64,000 nucleotides of DNA, from NCBI GenBank assembly GCA_036426205.1, contig CM071568.1:36195499-36259498 (forward strand), given 5' to 3'. Below are positions 57,029 to 64,000 of this stretch, one piece after another. How positions within the stretch are numbered: the first letter of the stretch is position 1; every line of letters starts with the position of its first letter. The DNA is from Ascaphus truei. Lineage: Eukaryota; Chordata; Amphibia; Anura; Ascaphidae. The position numbers and the translations under genes are program-made. Below the pieces are notes generated by a model, which was given only the letters and a program-made list of their open reading frames with translations, ran no database searches and had not been told where the DNA came from.

Positions 57029-57544
57029 GTAGTAGCACCACCCCGCCCCCCGACACAAAGCCTAACAAAGAAAAGTGAATTCAACTGCTTATTGACACAT
57101 CCCCCAGAGCCATTCATTAAGTTTCAGGCTTTTATGAACTGTGCAGAGTCTTGAGGCCAGTTTCACACATGCATGCCAACGTGTGATAAATCTTTCTTGC
57201 GGATTTGGCGAGAAAAAATTCACATTACATAATTAACACATTTGCACTATCACTATTTAAGTTATATTAGTGCACTTTATGCACCTCTTAGTGATTATAT
57301 ATTTAAGATTATCTATTTAATATTTATATATTTAATATATTTTATCACTGTTTTCACACTTTGTATTGGAGCGCCAAATAACCACTTTTTTTGCACAAGA
57401 CTGTAATTGCTATCATATTTTTAAGACAACTCGCGATCGCCCACTTGAGTTTCTCGACGGTATTGCAGACAACGCAAAACGCAAAAAACGGTTGTTTTTT
57501 GTAATTGTTTTATTTGCCCTTCTCTGCTTTTTCTTCCATACCCC
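57029..57544. other. Unassigned stretch
   Basis: No gene or repeat boundary recognised between the MITE and the Gmr1-like element. Confidence 0.4.
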
Positions 57545-58004
57545 TGTTGCAGGGTACATGCAACTACACACGTGGGTTTCTTGACAAGGCTGTTTTATTT
57601 TGCCTTGAAAAATATACAGCACACAAAACAAAAATAGCTCTTTTTCAGCAACAAACGAAAATGGCTTTTCCTTCAGCAAACCGAACAAAACAGTTTCTCT
57701 TTAGCAGACAGTTATATATATGCAGCTACCCTTTTTCTATGCAGGGGACAGACAGTTCACAGTTTCACTACTTTGCTATTCAGACCTTGTTTTCAGGAAT
57801 CACTTCATCAGCTTACTCCTCTCTCATCAACAGCCAAGATCCATGTGTCTATAGCCTGGGTTTTAACACACCTTGATTAGGCAGCTGGGATCCACCTAAT
57901 TGTCCTGAGGTTCCCAGCTGAAGTTAACCTAGTCAATGCTGCACTGCAGACTAGACATAGGTTTTCCAGGCATATAACTGGTGGCTTTTATTTACCCTGT
58001 CACA
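57545..58004 (-). mobile_element. 3' LTR of the Gmr1-like element
   Basis: On the minus strand it starts TGTGACAGGGTAAATAAAAGC and ends TACCCTGCAACA, 460 bases. It is closely similar to 61775-62231 along its length. Confidence 0.9.
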
Positions 58005-58325
58005 TTCCTCCCCTGTTAGTGTGTGGCTGGGGCTACACACGGCTGAAGCCTGACCATCCACCCCTTCTCTAGAAAAGAAGTCAGCATTTGTGTTCTCTTT
58101 TCCCGGCCTATGCTGAATCTCAAATAAGAAGGGTTGGAGGGCCATATACCACCTAGTCAATCTAGCATTGGAATCCTTCATGCTATTTAACCACTTCAGT
58201 GGAGCATGATTGGAGCATGATCCGTCACCAAAGTAAAATGGACTCCTGCCAGATAATGCCTCAAAGCCTCGATTGCCCACTTTACTGCGAGGCACTCTTT
58301 CTCAATCACTGAGTAGTTTTTTTTC
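58005..58325 (-). pseudogene. Gmr1-like RNase H C-terminus
   Basis: ARLTRWYMALQPFLFEIQHRPGKENTNADFFSRE matches the end of Ty3/gypsy RNase H (…VxHRxGxxNxxADxLSR). It is separated from the main pol frame only by an eight-base A run (58317-58324 on the plus strand as T). A one-base length change there would put both in one frame. Confidence 0.8.
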
Positions 58326-60098
58326 CCTTGGGAACAATTTCCTACTCAGGAAAAGGATAGGATGTTCAACTCCCTCAAACTGATGTGACAACACTGCCCC
58401 TAGCCCTATCTCTGATGCATCTGTTTGCACTATAAAAGGGCTGTTGAAGTCTGGGCTTCTAAGGATGGGACCCTCTGATAGACACCTTTTTATGTCCTCA
58501 AAGGCACTCTGACAATCCCTTGACCACACCACTTGTGTAGGGGCACACTTTTTTGTGAGGTCCGTTAAAGGGGCTGCCACTTCCGAATAGTTGGGGATGA
58601 ACCGCCGGTAGTACCCTGCTAAACCCAGCAGAGAGCGTACCTGCGTTTTTGTTTGGGGGGTCGGAACTTCTTTCAGGGCAGCTACCTTGACAGCTAGTGG
58701 CCTTACTTTTCCACCTCCCACTGCATACCCTAAGTATTTGGTTTCCGCTTTACCAAAGGCACATTTCTTAGGGTTGGCTGTGAGCCCTGCCTCTCTTAGA
58801 GATTTGAGGACTGCTTTCAGCCTATTTAGATGGGCCCGCCAGTGTTTACTATAAATGACAATGTCATCTAGGTAGGCTACGGCATAAGTACTATGGGGCC
58901 TCAGTAACTTATCCATGAGTCTCTGAAATGTGGCTGGGGCTCCATGCAGTCCAAATGGCATTGTCACAAACTGGTATAAACCCATGGGAGTGGCAAAGGC
59001 TGTTTTGCATTTGGACATTTCCTCTAAGGGTATTTGCCAGTATCCTTTTGTCAAGTCCAACATGGATATATATTCCGCGTTACCAAGTGCGTCAATTAAT
59101 TCGTCCACCCGTGGCATCGGATATGCGTCAAACTTGGATACCGCATTGACCTTTCGGAGGTCCACACAAAATCTTACCTTCCCATCGTGTTTAGGGACCA
59201 TAATTAGTGGACTACACCACTCACTGCATGATTCCTCAATCACTCCTAAGTGTAACATTTCTTGTACCTCCTTCTCTACCAGAGCCCTACGACTTTCAGG
59301 CAACCTATAAGGACGGGAACGTACTTTTACCCCAGGTGTTGTCTCGATTGCATGGGAAATTAAGTTAGTTTGTCCTGGTAAGTCATAAAAAACATCCTGG
59401 AATTGAGTAATTATTGCTAACAAGTCCCCTTTTTGTTCAGAGGACAACTGTTTACCCATTCGGATTTTATCGTCACTCACGATGTTCTCCCGTTGAGGCT
59501 GAGGACCCAAGTGCGTTTCCTCCTCCACCGGGTGGATGAATAGAGACTGCTGCATCTTCCAGGGTTTCAGCAAGTTCACATGGTAAATGTGTTTACCCTT
59601 TCTGGACCCTGGTTGAGCGATCTCGTAATCCACATCACCCGTACGGCGGAGTACTTGGAACGGGCACTGCCATTTGGCCAGGAGTTTACTCTCGCAACTG
59701 GGTAACAATAACATCACCTGGTCTCCTGGGTGAAACACTCTCATGCGAGCATTCTGATTGTAATGTCTCTCCTGACTGTCTTGGGCTGATCTAAGATTCT
59801 CTCTGGCAAAATGGCCGACCACATCTAGGCGCTTCCTAAGGTCGAGTACATATGGCAGGTTATTCTTAGAAGGGGACTGCTGTTCCTCCCAGGACTCCTT
59901 TAGGAGGTCTAGGATACACCGGGGTTGGCGGCCATAGAGCAATTCAAATGGAGAGAATCCAGTGGAGGCCTGGGGAACTTCCCGCACTGCAAACAGCAGA
60001 AAAGGGAGAAGTTCATCCCAGGCTCTCTTCTCTGAATCTACAAATTTCCTCAGTATCCCTTTTAAAGTTCGGTTAAATCTTTCCTTTGCTTCTGGCAA
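58302..60098 (-). CDS. Gmr1-like Pol: integrase C-terminus, RT and RNase H (598 aa open frame)
   Basis: Residues 1-65 are the end of the integrase core (KERFNRTLKGILRKFV, then PFELLYGRQPR), and 120-180 the integrase C-terminal domain (FHPGDQVMLLLP, IYHVNLLKPW). RT follows from about 240 to 430, with LDLTKGYWQIP (Asp 348) and the catalytic YLDD at 409-412, then the thumb (LLGLAGYYRRFIPNYSE). RNase H begins near 520 (IVQTDASEIGLGAVLS) and stops at LLSD because of an A-run length change. The frame is unbroken for 1.8 kb, so this part is young or recently active. The upstream integrase is deleted, which would stop integration. The first Met lies within the integrase, so it is not a natural start. 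Confidence 0.85.
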   Translation of the reverse strand: MPEAKERFNRTLKGILRKFVDSEKRAWDELLPFLLFAVREVPQASTGFSPFELLYGRQPRCILDLLKESWEEQQSPSKNNLPYVLDLRKRLDVVGHFARENLRSAQDSQERHYNQNARMRVFHPGDQVMLLLPSCESKLLAKWQCPFQVLRRTGDVDYEIAQPGSRKGKHIYHVNLLKPWKMQQSLFIHPVEEETHLGPQPQRENIVSDDKIRMGKQLSSEQKGDLLAIITQFQDVFYDLPGQTNLISHAIETTPGVKVRSRPYRLPESRRALVEKEVQEMLHLGVIEESCSEWCSPLIMVPKHDGKVRFCVDLRKVNAVSKFDAYPMPRVDELIDALGNAEYISMLDLTKGYWQIPLEEMSKCKTAFATPMGLYQFVTMPFGLHGAPATFQRLMDKLLRPHSTYAVAYLDDIVIYSKHWRAHLNRLKAVLKSLREAGLTANPKKCAFGKAETKYLGYAVGGGKVRPLAVKVAALKEVPTPQTKTQVRSLLGLAGYYRRFIPNYSEVAAPLTDLTKKCAPTQVVWSRDCQSAFEDIKRCLSEGPILRSPDFNSPFIVQTDASEIGLGAVLSHQFEGVEHPILFLSRKLFPREKKLLSD

Positions 60099-60844
60099 AA
60101 GTCAGGGAGGTACAGGTCTGGTAAATCTCCAGGGCCCATATCCCCCTCCCTTTGCCCATTCCCAGCCATCACTTGTGACCTCTTACTACTAGAATGGTCA
60201 CCTTGAGACCCAGATTTCTGCAACCAGTCCTGTTTGTCCAAGCGTCTTTGCTGCCGAGTCTTTTGAACCCGGTGTCTACTAGGAAAAAGGTGTGCCGATA
60301 AGGGGAACAGTTTACCAGTGTTCTCCTGAGCCCTAGAAGGAGGCTCCTCGTGAAAGACTGGGGCCATTAGGTCCGAAAAGAAAGGCCAGTCCCGGCCGAG
60401 CACAACGGGGGCAGGGAGCCAAGGAGTGACTCCTACTTCGAGGTAAGCCTCCTGACCTTTTACCTGTAGCCGGATTTTGGCCGTCGGATAGCGTTTTACA
60501 TCGCCGTGTATACATTCTATGCTCCATGGGGAGTCAAAAGAACACACGTTGGGCGGTAACAGTTCCTGGAGGACCAGAGTTTTCCCAGAGCCCGAATCTA
60601 CAAGGGCCTGGACGTTTTTCCCCCAATCAGGGCTGGAAGTAGCCAGGGCTTGTAATTTTCCACAGTAAAAGCCGAGGCGACGGTTCTGCTGAATGAACAA
60701 TCCATCAGTGGGCAGTCCACATACCGGTGGCCTTGTTCTCCGCAGGCGGAACATGGGGAGGGTTCCTTCGCAGGAGGGGGCTGTGGATAGCGCTCCGCTG
60801 GACTGGTTACCGGAGACCAGGCATCTGGTGGGTCCTGTGGGCAA
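60062..60844 (-). pseudogene. Gmr1-like protease region
   Basis: VQALVDSGSGKTLV carries the retropepsin DSG (Asp at residue 83 of the 260-residue frame), and VVLGRDWP further on is the usual late protease motif. The frame then runs through a basic linker to DLPDLYLPDF and overlaps the pol frame by 36 bases, where the integrase deletion join lies. The CCHC knuckle CSACGEQGHRYVDC sits in a neighbouring frame (about 60754-60713), so a frameshift lies between knuckle and protease. Confidence 0.75.
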
Positions 60845-61700
60845 CGTCCTCGGAAGTTCCTCTCACTTTGCGACGAGCCGACATCCGGAAGGAGATGAGG
60901 GTCTCTGCGGGGACCAGCATTTGGACTCCGTCCTTGCTGGAATGACTGCTCCTTCCGTTGGACTTGGCGGTTCCGTGACGGGCCGTAGGTTCCCCATTGA
61001 TCCGACCTCCCTCTTTGGACATCCGCAAGTGCCGTGGAGTCGGGTCCAGGACACTCGCCTGCTGCTCAGCCCCAAGGAAGTTCTCCACGAGTCGGACCGC
61101 CAAAGCTAGGGTTTCAGCAGCGTGGCGTTTTACCCACGAGCGTGCGGAAGGGGGTATTATTTGTAGAAATTGTTCCAAAACCACCTGCTCAAAAATTGCC
61201 TCCTTAGTGCACTCCTCGGGTTTTATCCAGCGCATACACAAGTCCAATAATCACTGAGCGAGGACCCGGGGTCTCATCTTAGCGGTGTACTTCATGTTCT
61301 GGAACTGCTGCCGGTAGTCTCTGGGGTCAGACCTAAGTGATCCAGTATGTGTGGCTATTACTAGTACGTTAGTTATTGCCTGATCTGTAGGGAGGCCGGA
61401 TATGAGGCCTGGGCTTCTCCTATGAGGAGCGGGGGCCAAAGCAGTTGCCCAGCGATCTGCAGCCCCGCCCTGAGCTTTCGGTGACTCTTTTCAATGTTAG
61501 TAAAAAACCTCTGGATCCTCATTCGGAGCCATTTTTCCTCAGGATGATCGGGGTTCTGCTGGCCAGTTCTGCACCGGCAGACCCTTGGATTGGTCAGCAG
61601 CTTGGCAATCCGCTCATCCTGTGTCTGACTATAGTCTTTCATCTCTCTCTCGCTTGCAGCCGGGCCTGCTCTCACAGAAACGCTTTCAACATTTCTTCCA
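60807..61700 (-). pseudogene. Gmr1-like gag with SCAN domain
   Basis: The SCAN domain is clear: YRQQFQNMKYTAKMRPRVLAQ, an in-frame stop (about 61253-61251), then LCMRWIKPEECTKEAIFEQ and VVLEQFLQIIPP, WVKRHAAETLALAVRLVE. This matches the LCxxWLxPExxTKEQIxELLVLEQFL signature. Vertebrate SCAN domains derive from Gmr1-like gag. The N-terminal part (61675-61373) is in another frame. The C-terminal part leads to the zinc knuckle near 60750. Confidence 0.8.
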
Positions 61701-61774
61701 TTCTTGTGTGTGTGTTGTGGCCCTTTAACTGCAGGGCCTTTTGAAAAAAATCAAATCTACTTCTTGACAACCTA

Positions 61775-62231
61775 TGTTGCAGGGTACATGCAACTACACA
61801 CGTGGGTTTCTTGACAGGCTGTTTTATTTTGCCTTGAAAAATATACAGCACACAAAACAAAAATAGCTCTTTTTCAGTAACAAACGAAAATGCTTTTTCC
61901 TTCAGCAAACCGAACAAACAGTTCCTCTTTAGCAGACAGTTTATTACTAGTCAGCTACCCTTTTTTCTATGCAGGGGACAGACAGTTCACAGTTTCACTA
62001 CTTTGCTATTCAGACTTGTTTTCAGGAATCACTTTAGCAGCTTACTCCTCTCTCATCAACAGCCAAGATCCATGTGTCTATAGCCTGGGTTTTACACACC
62101 TTGATTAGGCAGCTGGGATCCAACTAATTTTCCTGAGGTTCCCAGATGAAGTTAACCTAGTCAGTGCTGCACTGCAGACTGACATAGGTTTTCCAGGCAT
62201 ATAACTGGTGGCCTTGATTTACCCTGTCACA
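61775..62231 (-). mobile_element. 5' LTR of the Gmr1-like element
   Basis: On the minus strand it starts TGTGACAGGGTAAATCAAGG and ends TACCCTGCAACA. It pairs with the 3' LTR with few differences, many of them single-base indels. Confidence 0.9.
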
Positions 62232-63076
62232 ACTCCCTTGTTTTTTTCCCATTTTTCCTTCACTGTTTTTCACTTTTGCATTTTCAAGGTGTTCCCATGT
62301 CTATTGTGTGTGGGACTGCCATGTCCAACCTTCTTTTTATGGTAACACCCATAATGTTTGTTAACCTATTAATATTAGGTTTCTTTTGATTATATTCGGG
62401 CCATTTTTGGGGGGTTAACCTCCAGAGTTGGACATGCTGTCTCTCTCTCATTTAATCTCTCTGTGTGTTTATGTCCGCTAGTAGCTTAAGGGGTTACGTG
62501 TTTTTACTTGCTGAGCAGCACCTTTGCCTTACCAGCTCTGTGGTTTGGCAACTAGGATATCGAGCCGCTCAACTATTGACATTTGCATACACTGATGCCT
62601 ACATACAGAGCTGCTCGCATTGGACTGTCTGGCTGTCCTGCTACTGCATTGCCTTTCATTGGTCTGCTGGCCTGAGTTGGCGGTGCTCACAACAGTTGTA
62701 GTTAATTTCATTAATTGTTTTTCATTTGGTGCGGTGTGTGTTTTAGTCACGGTGGCGGTATATTAAGGGGTCTGATTAGTCACTGGTTGCACGCCCTGAG
62801 GAAGGTCCCACCTGAGGACCGAAACATGGCTGCCCTGGTGTTGTTAATACACTTCATTTACTTCGTTATTGCGGTGTGCTGTCTCTTTTGTTACCTGGAT
62901 TTCCCTGGTTACCCTGTACATGTTTCTATATGTGGATGACATCTGCCTTCATTTGAGAAACCGTGAGTGCAACTATTTTTTCATTTACTACTATAATATA
63001 TTTATATATAATATTATATATATATATTATATATATATATATTATATATTATATATCATATTTATATATTATATAT
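62232..63076. repeat. Unassigned stretch with a hammerhead-like module and TA-rich tract
   Basis: CTGAGGA (62796-62802), GGTCC/GGACC arms (62804-62808 with 62816-62820) and GAAA (62821-62824) follow in the order of a hammerhead core. An extra A sits between core and stem II, and no usable UH cleavage site follows. 62990-63076 is a TA-rich microsatellite-like tract. Confidence 0.5.
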
Positions 63077-63730
63077 GCAAATATAACTGTATGCTCATCT
63101 GCTGCCTTAGGCAGTCTGCAACCCCCCTTCCCCTTATACACCCAGCATACAGCACTTCCACTGCAGCAAGGGATTCTGGGGAAATGACATGCAAATGAGC
63201 ACACAGTGTCACTTTTTGCCTCAATAACCATTTTAAACACGGTTCCCTATAGGCTTAAGCTTGTCTGCATGGTCACAGCTTTGAGCACAGCCAGGGTTAA
63301 GGGTGCATACCCAGAAAACCACCCACAGACAGCTGTTTCGACCTTTGATGGGTCTCATCAGTGTGGGGTTGATTTTACTGGGAATGCAAGAGAGGCTATG
63401 GGATAGGCTAAACCATAATACTGAGTTAGTTATGGTGAATAAAAAAAGTGACAAAAACCCTCCACATTAAAGCAAATTGCAAATATAACTGTATGCTCAT
63501 CTGCATTCTTAGGCAGGTCTGCAACCCCTCGCTTTCCCATTATCACCCGCATATCGCATTCACACTAGCACAGCAAGGGATCTGGAAATGACTGCAAATA
63601 GCACAGTGTCACTTTTTGCCTCAATAACCATTTAACATGGTTCCCTATAGGCTTAAGCTTGCTGCATGGTCACAGCTTTGAGCACAGCCAGGGTTAGGTG
63701 GCATACCCAAAAAACCACCCACAACAGCTG
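63077..63730 (-). repeat. Tandem pair of the hammerhead-bearing repeat
   Basis: Unit 1 is 63077-63478 and unit 2 starts at 63479 (period 402). Both begin on the plus strand with GCAAATATAACTGTATGCTC. Unit 2 is more decayed and is cut by a TA microsatellite exactly where the GAAA of the ribozyme would come. Read on the minus strand, the block order equals that of 41560-41870. Confidence 0.8.
63310..63382 (-). ncRNA. Hammerhead ribozyme, type I
   Basis: Minus strand, 5' to 3': outer stem I CCCAG (63382-63378), AAAA (63376-63373), inner stem I CCCACA (63367-63362), core CTGATGA (63361-63355), stem II GACC/GGTC (63354-63351 with 63343-63340) with loop CATCAAA, GAAA (63339-63336), palindromic stem III/loop ACAGCTGT (63336-63329), cleavage after C63328 (GTC), then the partners TGTGGG (63327-63322), TTTT (63318-63315) and CTGGG (63314-63310). 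Every conserved core base is present, including G10.1-C11.1. The very short stem III is like that of Penelope-like elements and retrozymes, where cleavage may need two molecules. Self-cleavage is predicted, not shown. Confidence 0.85.
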
Positions 63731-63790
63731 TTATATATATATATATATATATATTATCTATATATATATTAATTTATATATATATATCCT
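63731..63790. repeat. (TA)n microsatellite
   Basis: TA-rich tract of about 60 bases, with a few TTA/CTA interruptions. Confidence 0.9.
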
Positions 63791-63875
63791 CACTTACCAA
63801 ATCTAAATCAGTCTATATTTAAGTTTGTGTTAAGTGAGAGTATTCTGGCTACAATTACCATACATACTGTATATA

Positions 63876-64000
63876 TACAGTTGTGTGAAAAAGAAAGTAC
63901 ACCCTCTTTGAATTCTATGGTTTTACATATCAGGACATAAAACATGACATATACAATCACCTGTTCCTTAGCAAGTCAAAAATTAGGTAATACAACCTCA
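63876..64000 (+). mobile_element. Tc1/mariner-type element end, cut by the window edge
   Basis: TA is followed by CAGTTGTGTGAAAAAGAAAG and TACACCCTCTTTGAATT, which resembles the terminal repeat of Tc1/mariner-type elements common in fish and amphibians. The rest lies beyond the window. Confidence 0.5.

Larger units (their letters stand above)
57545..62231 (-). mobile_element. Gmr1-like Ty3/gypsy retrotransposon, near full length
   Basis: Read right to left: 5' LTR 62231-61775, SCAN-type gag, zinc knuckle, protease, integrase remnant, reverse transcriptase, RNase H, polypurine tract (AACAGGGGAGGAA, about 58017-58005), 3' LTR 58004-57545. Integrase precedes RT, the order that defines Gmr1-like elements and is unlike other Ty3/gypsy. 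The outer flanks are ACCCC (57540-57544) and ACTCC (62232-62236), a possible target duplication with one change. Most of the integrase is deleted. Confidence 0.85.

Noticed and set aside
56254..57068. His/Thr-rich reading frames on the minus strand
   Set aside because: They translate the ~20-bp minisatellite and adjacent C-rich repeats.
62796..62830. A third functional hammerhead
   Set aside because: An extra A separates core and stem II, and the bases after GAAA (CATGGC) give no A15.1-U16.1 pair or UH site. Kept only as a related module.
1..64000. Prokaryotic systems, CRISPR arrays, rRNA or operons
   Set aside because: No repeat-spacer arrays, operon-like gene runs or rRNA signatures. Composition and elements are those of a vertebrate genome.

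Overview
This is eukaryotic, repeat-dominated DNA, most likely from an amphibian and probably an anuran. The mix points there: several Ty3/gypsy lineages (including a Gmr1-like element with a SCAN-type gag), a CR1/L2-type LINE ending in a TATGTAAC tail, an L1/Tx1-type LINE tail, tRNA-derived SINEs, Tc1/mariner-type ends and many fold-back repeats. I see no convincing intact host gene. The only host-like coding trace is a broken forkhead-like domain near 54 kb. The species assignment is inference.

Layout: 0.6-1.06 kb fold-back element; 1.2-3.35 kb minus-strand Ty3/gypsy remnant (gypsy-1); 3.4-4.1 kb solo LTR; 4.3 kb microsatellite; 5.95-18.95 kb tandem LTR-retroelement array (four LTRs, three internal regions, one 4-bp target duplication); 19.8-25.2 kb minus-strand LTR of the same superfamily, split by a 4.2-kb LTR element (D); 25.8-26.9 kb SINEs and microsatellites; 26.9-31.5 kb fragmented RTE-like LINE broken by two insertions; 28.3-30.9 kb a third LTR type (C) holding an L1/Tx1-type LINE tail; 31.5-40.7 kb a gypsy LTR, solo LTRs and a PNMA-type gag/protease pseudogene, much of it present twice in a direct 4.3-kb duplication; 40.7-41.9 kb a repeat with a hammerhead-like motif; 42-43.6 kb two inverted-repeat elements; 43.9-49.7 kb gypsy-2; 49.9-52.2 kb palindromic repeats; 53.0-53.7 kb CR1/L2 tail; 53.9-54.3 kb forkhead-like fragment; 56.0-57.0 kb mariner-like MITE with a minisatellite; 57.5-62.2 kb minus-strand Gmr1-like element; 63.1-63.7 kb tandem repeat carrying a near-ideal hammerhead ribozyme; 63.9 kb to the end, a Tc1/mariner-type end.

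Three points stand out. (1) Two members of one repeat family contain the core of a type I hammerhead ribozyme (CUGAUGA, stem II, GAAA, short palindromic stem III, UC cleavage site, long interrupted stem I), each inside a direct-repeat arrangement like that of Penelope-like elements and retrozymes. (2) A large non-autonomous LTR family encodes only a PNMA-type gag-like product and forms a tandem LTR-internal array; a second locus (33.8 and 38.1 kb) has the PNMA-type capsid, zinc knuckle and protease. (3) The Gmr1-like element has integrase upstream of reverse transcriptase, and a SCAN domain in its gag.

Many differences between repeat copies are one-base indels, worst in the interior copies. 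This looks like incompletely polished long-read assembly, so frameshifts in repeated regions should not all be read as biology.
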